In this document: positions 7,305-13,515 of the stretch, piece by piece
Layout: each line of letters starts with the position of its first letter
Numbering within the stretch: the first letter of the stretch is position 1
Source: WLWS01 sp964639535
GTDB lineage: Bacteria; Pseudomonadota; Gammaproteobacteria; Eutrophobiales; Eutrophobiaceae
Direction of reading: 5' to 3'
NCBI GenBank assembly: GCA_964639535.1
Contig: CAZXDV010000043.1
Coordinates: 1-15,711, forward strand
DNA length: 15,711 nt
Program-made: the position numbers and the translations under genes
Notes under the pieces: model-generated
Databases searched by the model: none
Told to the model about the DNA's origin: nothing
What the model saw: the letters and a program-made list of their open reading frames with translations, nothing else

Positions 7305-8327
7305 GTGAAAGCAGTAAGGCAAATTTTATTTATCGGGCTGGTTCTCGTTTTGCCCGCAAACCAGTTACTGGCTGCAGATGAAGCTATCATGCAAAGGCTG
7401 GATCGCATTGAGCGCCTGTTACAAAGCCAGGGCTTACTGGACATGCTGCAGCAAATTGAATCCCTGCAAACAGAGCTAAGTAAGCTGCAGGGAGAGATCG
7501 AGTATCAGAACCATACCCTTGACCAGCTCACCCGGCGACAGAGAGATCTCTATACAGATATTGATCAGCGCTTACAAAGACTGGAACGGGGGATTGCCGG
7601 GGTAGATAGTGGAAGTGCTCCCGGAAGTGATATAAACCTTGTTGAGTTCACCGACGATAATTCACCACCGTTACAAACCATAGAGCCCGTCGAAGATGCG
7701 CTCGCGACCTCGGTAGATTCAGCACAGCCGGAAGAGTCACTCGTGGTAGAAGTTGTGGAAAATAACAGCGCGCCAGCTGCTGACCAGCAAGTTACGCCGG
7801 AGCAGGCGGAACAACAGGTTTCGGCCCTGCCAGCTGCTTCACCGGCCGAGGAAACGAACGCACAGCAAGGGCTGAACGAGGCCATGAATCCACCTGTTGA
7901 ACTGGATCCGGTGCAGGTAAGGGCACAGTACCAGGCTGCGTTCAAGTTGCTCAAGCGCTCACAGTATGACCAGGCAATAAAAGCCTTTACGGATTTCCTG
8001 GTAACAAGCCCGAGCAGCGAATATTCGGACAATGCGCAGTACTGGCTGGGAGAAGCCTATTACGTAACACGCCAGTTTGAGCAGGCACTGGTGGAATATA
8101 ACAAGCTGCTCAGTAACTACCCGGAGAGCAAGAAACTTACGCACTCACTGTTAAAGATAGGTTTCTGCTACTACGAGATGGGTGCCATGGAACAGGCCGT
8201 CAATCGCCTGCAGTACCTGAAGCAAAATTACCCGGACACGACAGCTTCCAGGCTGGCTGATGAACGGCTCAAGAAGATAGCCCGGGAAAATGCCCCCAGC
8301 ACGGGGGACGTGGATAGTGCGAGCTAG
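7305..8327 (+). CDS. cpoB: CpoB (YbgF), periplasmic division coordinator
   Basis: CpoB is the periplasmic protein that, in E. coli, binds TolA and PBP1B and couples outer-membrane constriction to septal peptidoglycan synthesis. It starts with GTG 7305, 11 nt after pal. A signal peptide (1 to about 23, ending LLAA) is followed by a coiled-coil trimerisation segment (about 27-96, with LDRIERLLQ and LQTELSKLQGEIEYQ). The C-terminal half (about 203-328) is a TPR array: QYQAAFKLLKRSQYDQAIKAF, DNAQYWLGEAYYVTRQFEQAL and LKIGFCYYEMGAMEQAV. Between them is a long Glu/Pro/Ala/Ser-rich linker of about 105 residues. That linker makes the protein 340 residues against 263 in E. coli. Confidence 0.95.
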   Translation: MKAVRQILFIGLVLVLPANQLLAADEAIMQRLDRIERLLQSQGLLDMLQQIESLQTELSKLQGEIEYQNHTLDQLTRRQRDLYTDIDQRLQRLERGIAGVDSGSAPGSDINLVEFTDDNSPPLQTIEPVEDALATSVDSAQPEESLVVEVVENNSAPAADQQVTPEQAEQQVSALPAASPAEETNAQQGLNEAMNPPVELDPVQVRAQYQAAFKLLKRSQYDQAIKAFTDFLVTSPSSEYSDNAQYWLGEAYYVTRQFEQALVEYNKLLSNYPESKKLTHSLLKIGFCYYEMGAMEQAVNRLQYLKQNYPDTTASRLADERLKKIARENAPSTGDVDSAS

Positions 8328-8362
8328 CTGGCTCCCTTATTAGTTGCAGGAACCAGGTAGCT
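8328..8362. terminator. Imperfect hairpin between convergent cpoB and cyclase genes
   Basis: CTGGCTCC (8328-8335) can pair with GGAACCAG (8349-8356), 7 bp with one mismatch and a 13-nt loop, in the 38-nt gap between converging stops. Location suits a shared terminator, but neither strand has a T-run, so this is a weak call. Confidence 0.25.
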
Positions 8363-8365
8363 GCT

Positions 8366-9382
8366 TCAGGCGGCCATTCGAACCTGGTTACGACCGGAGT
8401 TCTTTGCCCTGTAGAGGGCCTCGTCGCATCGACTCACCCAGGTTTTCAGCGCTTCATCCTCACCGTGTTCGCTGACTCCACAACTTATCGTGATGGCCCC
8501 ATGTTCATTGGCATCTGAGCCGGCTACGAGGTTGCGAATATCCTCGGCAATTTTTTCAGCTTCCTCAGCACCTGTGCCCGGTAAAAGAATCACAAACTCG
8601 TCGCCTCCCTGTCTAAACACCTGGTCCGTCAGGCGAATTCGAGAGCGTACCGTTTGAACGGTATTAACGAGTACCCTGTCGCCATACTCATGGCCAAACC
8701 TGTCGTTGGTCAACTTGAAGTTGTCGATATCAAACAGGATTAGAGTGAGCTGTAGCCCATGACGAGAGCGCTCCGTAACAAGATCCTTCATTCGTACTTG
8801 CAGGTGTCGACGATTATAGACACCGGTAAGGACATCAGTGATAGCCTGTTGCTCAAGGTAATCTCTTTGGGTTTCGACGATCAGTGAAAAAATATAGGCA
8901 ACGAATCCTGAAAGGGCCATGGTGGCAAAGACACGATAGGTTTCATCGAGCCCAACGGCCTGTATCGAGAGCGGCACGATGCCGACCAGGAAAACAGCAT
9001 TAATTATGAGTGCACGGTTGTGACGGAGAACGAAGTACAGGCAAAGGATGTAAGTATAGGACCAGTATATTGCGAGTATTCCCTGCTGGTAAATGAGAAA
9101 CCAAAGGGTTAATCCAATAAGAGACATCAACAGGGTGCGAGGTATGAGGATACGCCCACGGCTCTTGACGGAGATGAAATCCAGCGAAACCATTATCATC
9201 ACGGCGATGTCAGCCATCGCAACATCGTAGCGACCTGTGAGGATGTCATTTACCGCGAAGGGTGCCAGGACGACGACAACAATCAGGGAAAAATACTTGA
9301 TAACCAGGTCCTGGGCACGGGAACTTCTTGTTTCGTGTCTCCACTGCTGCCAGGAGCTGGAGTCTTTTGTTTTTATTGTCAA
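8366..9382 (-). CDS. Membrane diguanylate cyclase (GGDEF), 6 TM segments
   Basis: This protein should make cyclic di-GMP from two GTP at the inner membrane. Residues of about 29-170 form roughly six hydrophobic helices with short loops and no recognisable periplasmic sensor domain. The GGDEF domain spans about 178-335, with ITDVLTGVYNRRH, FDIDNFKLTNDRFGHEYGD, the active-site GGDEF (259-263) and the C-terminal ALYRAKNSGRNQV. The inhibitory site RxxD is present as RLTD (250-253), exactly five residues before GGDEF, so product feedback is expected. The start is TTG 9382 with no clear Shine-Dalgarno and is uncertain; the next methionine (about residue 56) would remove a membrane segment. It lies 76 nt downstream of aroG on the same strand, and a candidate promoter lies in that gap. 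Confidence 0.9.
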   Translation of the reverse strand: MTIKTKDSSSWQQWRHETRSSRAQDLVIKYFSLIVVVVLAPFAVNDILTGRYDVAMADIAVMIMVSLDFISVKSRGRILIPRTLLMSLIGLTLWFLIYQQGILAIYWSYTYILCLYFVLRHNRALIINAVFLVGIVPLSIQAVGLDETYRVFATMALSGFVAYIFSLIVETQRDYLEQQAITDVLTGVYNRRHLQVRMKDLVTERSRHGLQLTLILFDIDNFKLTNDRFGHEYGDRVLVNTVQTVRSRIRLTDQVFRQGGDEFVILLPGTGAEEAEKIAEDIRNLVAGSDANEHGAITISCGVSEHGEDEALKTWVSRCDEALYRAKNSGRNQVRMAA

Positions 9383-9401
9383 CGAGCTTGCCCGGTTTTT
9401 T

Positions 9402-9428
9402 ATTATTACTCGGTTCCCACCTGGTCAA
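9402..9428 (-). promoter_or_regulatory. Candidate sigma-70 promoter before the GGDEF cyclase
   Basis: On the minus strand TTGACC (9428-9423, 5 of 6 matches to the -35 box) is followed after 15 nt by AATAAT (9407-9402, 5 of 6), or after 17 nt by the weaker TAATAA. It would let the cyclase be expressed apart from aroG, but would leave a leader of only about 13 nt before the TTG start. Confidence 0.35.
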
Positions 9429-9458
9429 ACGCGTACAAGGCTCCCTACTGCATAAGTC

Positions 9459-10514
9459 TTATCCTGTACGCCGTTGCCTGCTTGCCTCGGCCAGCTCGCG
9501 TATCAACGTCTCGCTGTCTTCCCAGCCGAGACAGGCATCAGTGATACTCTGTCCATATGCCAGCTGCTCTCCCTCCACAACTTTCTGGTTGCCTTCGAGC
9601 AGGTGGCTTTCAATCATAACACCGAAAATACGGCCATCGCCACCGGCTATCTGTCCCGCCACGTCCCGGCCCACATCTATTTGTTTTTTAAACTCTTTAT
9701 TACTGTTGGCGTGGCTGAAATCGATCATGATGCGTGGCGGCAAACCGGCCTGTTCCAGTTCCGCTGCGACGCTTTCAACGCTGGCTGCATCGTAGTTGGG
9801 CTCCTTGCCGCCGCGAAGGATGATGTGACAATCCTGGTTTCCGCTGGTAGTAAAAATCGCAGAGCTGCCTTCCTTGCGCAGTGTAAGGAAATGGTGGGGT
9901 ACGGAAGCTGCTCGAATTGCGTCGATGGCTATCTGTGTTGTTCCGGAAGTGCCATTTTTGAAACCCACCGGGCTTGAAAGCCCCGACGCCATTTCCCGGT
10001 GCACCTGGCTTTCCGTGGTCCGTGCACCAATAGCCCCCCAGCTAACCAGGTCGGAAAGGTACTGTGGAGTGATGATGTCGAGATATTCAACTGCAGCAGG
10101 CATGCCCATCATGTTTAGATCCATTAGCAGTTGCCTGGCAATACGGATACCCTTGTTGATCTGGAAACTGCCGTCAAGGTAGGGGTCATTGATAAGGCCT
10201 TTCCAGCCGACCGTGGTCCTGGGTTTTTCAAAATACACTCGCATCAGGATCAGCAAGTCGTCTTCTAGTTCTTGCTTAAGTGGCAGCAGCCGATTCGCAT
10301 ACTCGAGGGCTGCGCTGGGATCATGGATAGAGCAGGGGCCGGTAATGACCACGAGCCGGTCATCCTTTTGCTTGAGAATGTCGTGCACTGATTGCCGCGC
10401 AACAAAAGTAGTCCTTGTTGCCGCTTCGGTAACCGCGATTTCCTCGCATATCTCGGTGGGAGTGGCTACTGCTTTCTTGGCGGCGATACGAAGATCGTCG
10501 GTATCGTACATCAT
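9459..10514 (-). CDS. aroG: DAHP synthase, type I (AroG-like)
   Basis: The enzyme condenses phosphoenolpyruvate and erythrose 4-phosphate to DAHP, the first step of the shikimate pathway to aromatic amino acids. Starting at the MMYDTDDLRI methionine (10514) gives 351 residues, matching E. coli AroG (350) in length and numbering. The metal ligands are all in place: C61 in GPCSIHD, H268 in DFSHAN, E302 in MIESHLLEGNQ and D326 in SITDACLGWED. VYFEKPRTTVGWKGLINDP, WGAIGARTTESQVHRE and HIILRGGKEPNY are closer to AroG than to AroF. In the allosteric pocket P150, S180 and F209 match AroG as I remember it, while 211 is Thr and 221 is Phe, so the inhibitor is uncertain. A longer frame reaching 10616 overlaps hinT and is rejected. 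It lies 31 nt after hinT, likely co-transcribed. Confidence 0.93.
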   Translation of the reverse strand: MMYDTDDLRIAAKKAVATPTEICEEIAVTEAATRTTFVARQSVHDILKQKDDRLVVITGPCSIHDPSAALEYANRLLPLKQELEDDLLILMRVYFEKPRTTVGWKGLINDPYLDGSFQINKGIRIARQLLMDLNMMGMPAAVEYLDIITPQYLSDLVSWGAIGARTTESQVHREMASGLSSPVGFKNGTSGTTQIAIDAIRAASVPHHFLTLRKEGSSAIFTTSGNQDCHIILRGGKEPNYDAASVESVAAELEQAGLPPRIMIDFSHANSNKEFKKQIDVGRDVAGQIAGGDGRIFGVMIESHLLEGNQKVVEGEQLAYGQSITDACLGWEDSETLIRELAEASRQRRTG

Positions 10515-10545
10515 GATTTTTGCCTGTTTCTGTTTACTTGCGGAA

Positions 10546-10887
10546 CTAGCCCGGCGGCCAGGTAAAGGATCTTCCGGCGAGAATATGAATGTGGAGGTGA
10601 AACACGCTTTGTCCAACTCCCTCGCCGTTATTCACGACCAGGCGAAAAGCATCTTCAATTCCCTCCTGCCTTGCAACGGTGTTGGCTGCAAGAAGCAGGT
10701 GACCAAGCAAGGCCTGGTCGTCGTCCCCGGAATCAATAATTCGGGCAATGGGTTTCCTCGGGATAACCAGGATATGCACGGGCGCCTGGGGATTGACATC
10801 CCTGAATGCCAGGCAATGTTCGTCCTCGTAAACAATATCCGCGGGTATTTCTCCGGCTATAATTTTGCTGAAAATTGTTTCGCTCAT
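10546..10887 (-). CDS. hinT: HIT-family purine nucleoside phosphoramidase (HinT-like)
   Basis: HinT-type HIT proteins hydrolyse aminoacyl-adenylates and adenosine phosphoramidates, releasing AMP. The 113-residue product has the branch's N-terminus SETIFSKIIAGEIPADIVYEDE, the nucleotide-contact region HILVIPRKPI, and the catalytic triad-of-histidines motif HLHIH (97-101) followed by ILAGRSFTWPPG. The C-terminal WPPG is usual in gammaproteobacterial HinT. ATG 10887 is preceded by GGGGAA with suitable spacing and by a TATAAT box about 33 nt upstream. It is followed by aroG on the same strand, 31 nt away. I know of no direct functional link between the two, so co-expression may be incidental. Confidence 0.93.
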   Translation of the reverse strand: MSETIFSKIIAGEIPADIVYEDEHCLAFRDVNPQAPVHILVIPRKPIARIIDSGDDDQALLGHLLLAANTVARQEGIEDAFRLVVNNGEGVGQSVFHLHIHILAGRSFTWPPG

Positions 10888-10920
10888 TTATTTTCCCCGA
10901 CACCGCAAAAAGAGGCTGGG

Positions 10921-10926
10921 ATTATA
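10921..10926 (-). promoter_or_regulatory. Consensus -10 box for hinT-aroG
   Basis: The minus strand reads TATAAT (forward attata at 10921-10926), 33 nt upstream of the hinT start and inside the only gap between the upstream cyclase and hinT. The -35 region at 16-18 nt spacing is poor and T-rich (TTTATT), so an activator or UP-like sequence may be needed. The position and perfect hexamer support a real promoter. Confidence 0.5.
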
Positions 10927-10941
10927 GGGAGACCTGTGTTG

Positions 10942-10974
10942 AAAATAAACAGCTTCAGGCCGTCAGCTGGCCTG
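10942..10974 (-). terminator. Probable intrinsic terminator of the GGEEF cyclase
   Basis: On the minus strand CAGGCC (10974-10969) and GGCCTG (10961-10956) form a 6-bp GC-rich stem with a 7-nt loop that covers the stop codon (10957-10955), followed after a few bases by TTTATTTT (10949-10942). It separates the cyclase transcript from the hinT promoter just downstream. The U-run is interrupted and offset, so strength is uncertain. Confidence 0.45.
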
Positions 10975-12310
10975 CTTCAACAACGTTACTTCCATCTTCA
11001 GCGGCAACATTGCAGGGTCCTGAGATAACCCTGTTTCTTCCTGCTGATTTTGCCTCGTATAACAGGCGATCGGTCTCCGCTATAAGACTGGCACTGAATA
11101 ATTCCCTGGTGGGATGAATTGATGAAACGCCCATGCTAATGGTCACGACGTTGGAAATCTCGGAGCCCTCGTGGGGTATAGAAGCTGTTTCCAGTGCCGT
11201 GGAAATCTTCTCGGCAATGTTTCGAGCATCTTCAAGGCTGGTGTCAGGTAACACGATAGCAAACTCTTCGCCGCCATAGCGTGCGACAAGGTCTCCTTCA
11301 CGACGACTGAAATCTTCAAGAATTGTGGCAACCTGTTGCAGGCAACGGTCGCCCTTCTGGTGACCATAGCGGTCATTATAATTTTTAAAGTAGTCGATAT
11401 CGCACAGGATCAGCGAAACGATTGAGCGGGCTCGAACAGCCCTGTTCCAGACCTTGGCCAGGTGCTCATCAAAAAACCTGCGGTTTGAAATCCCTGTTAG
11501 GCCATCACGTGTAGAGAGGATCAGTAATTTCTCTGCCAGTATTTCTGCTTTTTCTTTTTCTTCACTCAACTGCAGGTCTCGTTTTCTCAACTCCTCGAGG
11601 TCTGCCTGTAGCTGGGTGTTTAGTTCTGACACCTGCAGCTTTTCTTTTTCAATATCATCCAGCAGGCGAATATTTTCGAACTGGATACCAATAGAACTCA
11701 TGATCAGCTTGCGAATTTTAAAAACACTTGCTGTCAGCAGTACCAGGAAAAGTAAAACCAGGATGCCGTAAATGACGTTGATCTTGTCTCCCTGCATAAA
11801 TAAGTGAATGGCTGCCGGGGCAAGTGTCGGGATTGCAAAGGTGATAAATACAGAGGGAAAAGTCGCATAGGCATGGGCAGAGGCTGCGCACATGCTCAGG
11901 GCAAGTATCAGGAAGAACTGTCCGTAGTGAAAATTTTCCCGCAGCATGTACACGCACACGATGCCACATGACAGCCCGGCCAGGAATGTGAGAATGCTGT
12001 ATTTCAGTCGAAGCTTCGATAGTTCTTCCAGTTCATAGTCATTCACCATTGCACTGGAGGTAATGCGGTACCGAAATGCAGACAGCGTGACGTAGGCGAG
12101 TAACCATATTAGCAATACGGACTTGTCGCTCTGCTGCCACAGGAAAACAGTGATGATGCTTATCATCACGCTGGCAGTAAGCAGGCTTTTGCCCGAGAGC
12201 TGAAAAAGGATGTCCAGCTTTCTTGATTCAGTGAGTTTTTCGGGATTCACATTTAGTTTTAGCGCAGCCACCAGGTGAACGGCATGACGAACTTGCAGCG
12301 GCAGGATCAT
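10955..12310 (-). CDS. Membrane diguanylate cyclase (GGEEF) with coiled-coil linker
   Basis: From ATG 12310 this gives 451 residues. An N-terminal soluble stretch (1-41) leads into about six hydrophobic helices (42-58, 64-81, 104-122, 129-147, 152-172, 178-197). A charged coiled coil (about 210-262, with LQADLEELRKRDLQLSEEKEK) then passes signals to a C-terminal GGDEF domain. Catalytic features are STRDGLTGISNRRFF, CDIDYFKNYNDRYGHQKGD, GGEEF (346-350) and the inhibitory RxxD as REGD (337-340) five residues before it. The product should be cyclic di-GMP; the input signal is unknown. The frame also extends 14 codons upstream to TTG 12352, but AAGGA abuts that codon and cannot serve it. The ATG overlaps the stop of a short upstream ORF (TAATG). 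It is unlike the other cyclase in membrane sequence, so not a simple recent duplicate. Confidence 0.88.
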   Translation of the reverse strand: MILPLQVRHAVHLVAALKLNVNPEKLTESRKLDILFQLSGKSLLTASVMISIITVFLWQQSDKSVLLIWLLAYVTLSAFRYRITSSAMVNDYELEELSKLRLKYSILTFLAGLSCGIVCVYMLRENFHYGQFFLILALSMCAASAHAYATFPSVFITFAIPTLAPAAIHLFMQGDKINVIYGILVLLFLVLLTASVFKIRKLIMSSIGIQFENIRLLDDIEKEKLQVSELNTQLQADLEELRKRDLQLSEEKEKAEILAEKLLILSTRDGLTGISNRRFFDEHLAKVWNRAVRARSIVSLILCDIDYFKNYNDRYGHQKGDRCLQQVATILEDFSRREGDLVARYGGEEFAIVLPDTSLEDARNIAEKISTALETASIPHEGSEISNVVTISMGVSSIHPTRELFSASLIAETDRLLYEAKSAGRNRVISGPCNVAAEDGSNVVEAGQLTA

Positions 12311-12345
12311 TAGAGGGCCGTTCCCGCGCCGGTTTCGGAAAACAT
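12310..12345 (-). CDS. Possible 11-codon upstream ORF coupled to the GGEEF cyclase
   Basis: On the minus strand AAGGA stands about 7 nt before ATG 12345, which opens MFSETGAGTAL and stops with TAA at 12312-12310. The last A of that stop is the first base of the cyclase ATG, giving TAATG. The spacing suits initiation, and the cyclase itself has only a weak GGAA at about 10 nt. Translation of the short ORF could therefore control the cyclase. This rests on signal spacing only; a TTG start for the cyclase at 12352 would remove the case for it. Confidence 0.3.
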   Translation of the reverse strand: MFSETGAGTAL

Positions 12346-12352
12346 GCTCCAA

Positions 12353-12803
12353 TCCTTATTAAAGCAATGTGCCCCGATTAGTGAGTCTTATCGAAAATCC
12401 GTGGTGACCAAGAAAGGGACCTCCCCGTCCCACTTTCCTGACTTAATGACCATAAAGATAGCCCCCGTATCATGCAGATGCAACCTGTGTATTAGCTTGC
12501 CGACATGAAAATCTTGCCCTGGTTTGCAGGGAATTTTTCCCGTGTGCGAAAAGACAACAATTGATGACGAGGCTCATGCAGAGTAGACCGCGCCACCGGA
12601 ATCTTTCTAAACAGCCGCCAGCCCATGCCTGCTTTACTTAAACTGGCATCTTCAACACTTTAAGCTCACCACAAGGAAATCACATTAAGCTAATAAAATA
12701 TATGACATTTTTTTAAAGTTTTATTGAACGGGACTGTTTACATTGCTGGCAACTTTGTCTAATCTTGCACTGAAATTTTGAATTAATTCACGAGGGGAAT
12801 TCG
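12353..12803. other. Non-coding divergent region of about 450 nt with hairpins
   Basis: The gap lies between the divergently transcribed cyclase and the unknown exported protein. It has a stem at 12412-12437 (GAAA-GGGAC pairing with GTCCC-TTTC, two-base bulge) and a stem at 12517-12531 (CCCTG/CAGGG, 5-nt loop) followed by AATTTTT. From about 12685 to 12725 it is AT-rich. TTTACA (12737-12742) with TCTAAT (12758-12763) is a possible promoter for the downstream gene but the 15-nt spacer is short. Short ATG-led frames of 19-25 codons lack ribosome sites and I do not call them. I do not recognise a known riboswitch; a check by eye for cyclic di-GMP class I sequence found no match. Confidence 0.5.
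12517..12537 (+). terminator. Hairpin with T-run in the divergent region
   Basis: CCCTG (12517-12521) and CAGGG (12527-12531) pair with a 5-nt loop and are followed by AATTTTT on the plus strand. It has terminator form, but no plus-strand gene lies directly upstream, so it would act on antisense or leader transcription, or be chance. The stem is only 5 bp. Confidence 0.25.
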
Positions 12804-13304
12804 ATGCGTACTTATCTCATAGCAGTCGCGACGTTCCTGGTACTTGCGCCGGTACAGAGCATGGCGCTGGAACCAATCAATGAAACGCACGCGATGATCT
12901 ACTACAAGATCCCCTTCAGTGGTGACAGGAAGCCGGAAAACCGCCCGAGTTTTGGCTTTCGAATGGATCACACCAGCTACCAGCGAGGCGAAATGATCCA
13001 GTACAAGGATCTCATGAACAAGACAGCAGCTTTTGACTTCAGGATGGGAAGTGAGGGTGTCCAGGGCGTATATGTTTCCGGTGTCGATTTCCTGCAGCGT
13101 TACCGTCTCCATCGCCAGGCAGAAGGTGATGCCGGTGAAATGGAAGAAAGCATGGAAAAAGCCGAGGACAAGGAGCCAGGAACGCTATCAAAAGTTGGCA
13201 CAGATATTGGTAACACCATCGAAGACATAGCCGCTGTGGTTCCGCTTGGCTTCATGATCGGTGGTGCGATTGCTATAGTCCTGGTCAGTGGGGTCGGGGG
13301 CTAG
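12804..13304 (+). CDS. Exported protein of unknown function with C-terminal hydrophobic segment
   Basis: I do not recognise this 166-residue protein. It has a Sec-type signal peptide (1 to about 21, ending APVQSMA) and then a compact domain of about 80 residues with MIYYKIPFSG, RPSFGFRMDHTS and the repeated VSGVDFLQRYRLH-type aromatic and basic content. A charged Glu/Lys stretch follows (about 106-130), and a glycine-rich hydrophobic segment lies at the end (about 146-166, VPLGFMIGGAIAIVLVSG). The product is therefore probably periplasmic and tethered to a membrane by its C-terminus. ATG 12804 is well supported by GAGGGGA about 7 nt upstream. It stands alone between a divergent cyclase and the ccm operon, with gaps on both sides, so it is probably a separate transcript. 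No cysteine is present in the mature part, so it is unlikely to be a thiol-redox or c-type haem protein. Confidence 0.8.
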   Translation: MRTYLIAVATFLVLAPVQSMALEPINETHAMIYYKIPFSGDRKPENRPSFGFRMDHTSYQRGEMIQYKDLMNKTAAFDFRMGSEGVQGVYVSGVDFLQRYRLHRQAEGDAGEMEESMEKAEDKEPGTLSKVGTDIGNTIEDIAAVVPLGFMIGGAIAIVLVSGVGG

Positions 13305-13320
13305 CGAGCCAGGATTCACT

Positions 13321-13396
13321 GTCGCAGGTACCACCGTCCCCGGACTTGCCACAGGCCAGGTGTAGGCGACTTTTTCATTTACTCTCCGTGGCCTGT
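13321..13396 (+). repeat. Two overlapping inverted repeats downstream of the unknown gene
   Basis: GTCGC (13321-13325) can pair with GCGAC (13366-13370), directly followed by TTTTT (13371-13375), a terminator-like arrangement with a long 40-nt interior. ACAGGCCA (13351-13358) can pair with TGGCCTGT (13389-13396), a perfect 8-bp stem with a 30-nt loop. The two stems cross, so simple nested folding allows only one at a time. This could be the terminator of the unknown gene or a leader element; function is inference. Confidence 0.35.
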
Positions 13397-13480
13397 AGTT
13401 CGCAGGGTCAGTATCGTGTTTTTTCCCCAGGCCCTTTTTCCGCACCCTCGTGATACCCGTGCTGCGTACACAACTGGACT

Positions 13481-13486
13481 TATAAT
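13481..13486 (+). promoter_or_regulatory. Consensus -10 box upstream of ccmA
   Basis: A perfect TATAAT (preceded by CT and followed by TTTC) lies 29 nt before the ccmA start, giving a short leader of about 20-25 nt. No good -35 hexamer is visible at 16-18 nt spacing, and no extended TGn is present, so strength or activator need is unknown. It is the only promoter-like element close to the ccm operon. Confidence 0.4.
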
Positions 13487-13515
13487 TTTCTATTTTCAAA
13501 TCGTGGAAATACCCG

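Noticed and set aside
9328..9795. Plus-strand ORFs opposite aroG and the GGDEF cyclase
   Set aside because: They lie antisense to genes with clear catalytic motifs and lack ribosome sites and recognisable domains.
10515..10616. N-terminal extension of the DAHP synthase to 10616
   Set aside because: It overlaps the hinT end in another frame and adds residues not found in AroG; the MMYDTDDLRI start matches family length.
12505..12645. Small ORFs of 19 and 25 codons in the divergent region
   Set aside because: No Shine-Dalgarno and no recognisable peptide features; such frames are expected by chance.
12353..12803. Class I cyclic di-GMP riboswitch near the cyclase
   Set aside because: I looked on both strands for the conserved tetraloop-receptor and ligand-pocket sequence and did not find it; a covariance search would be decisive.
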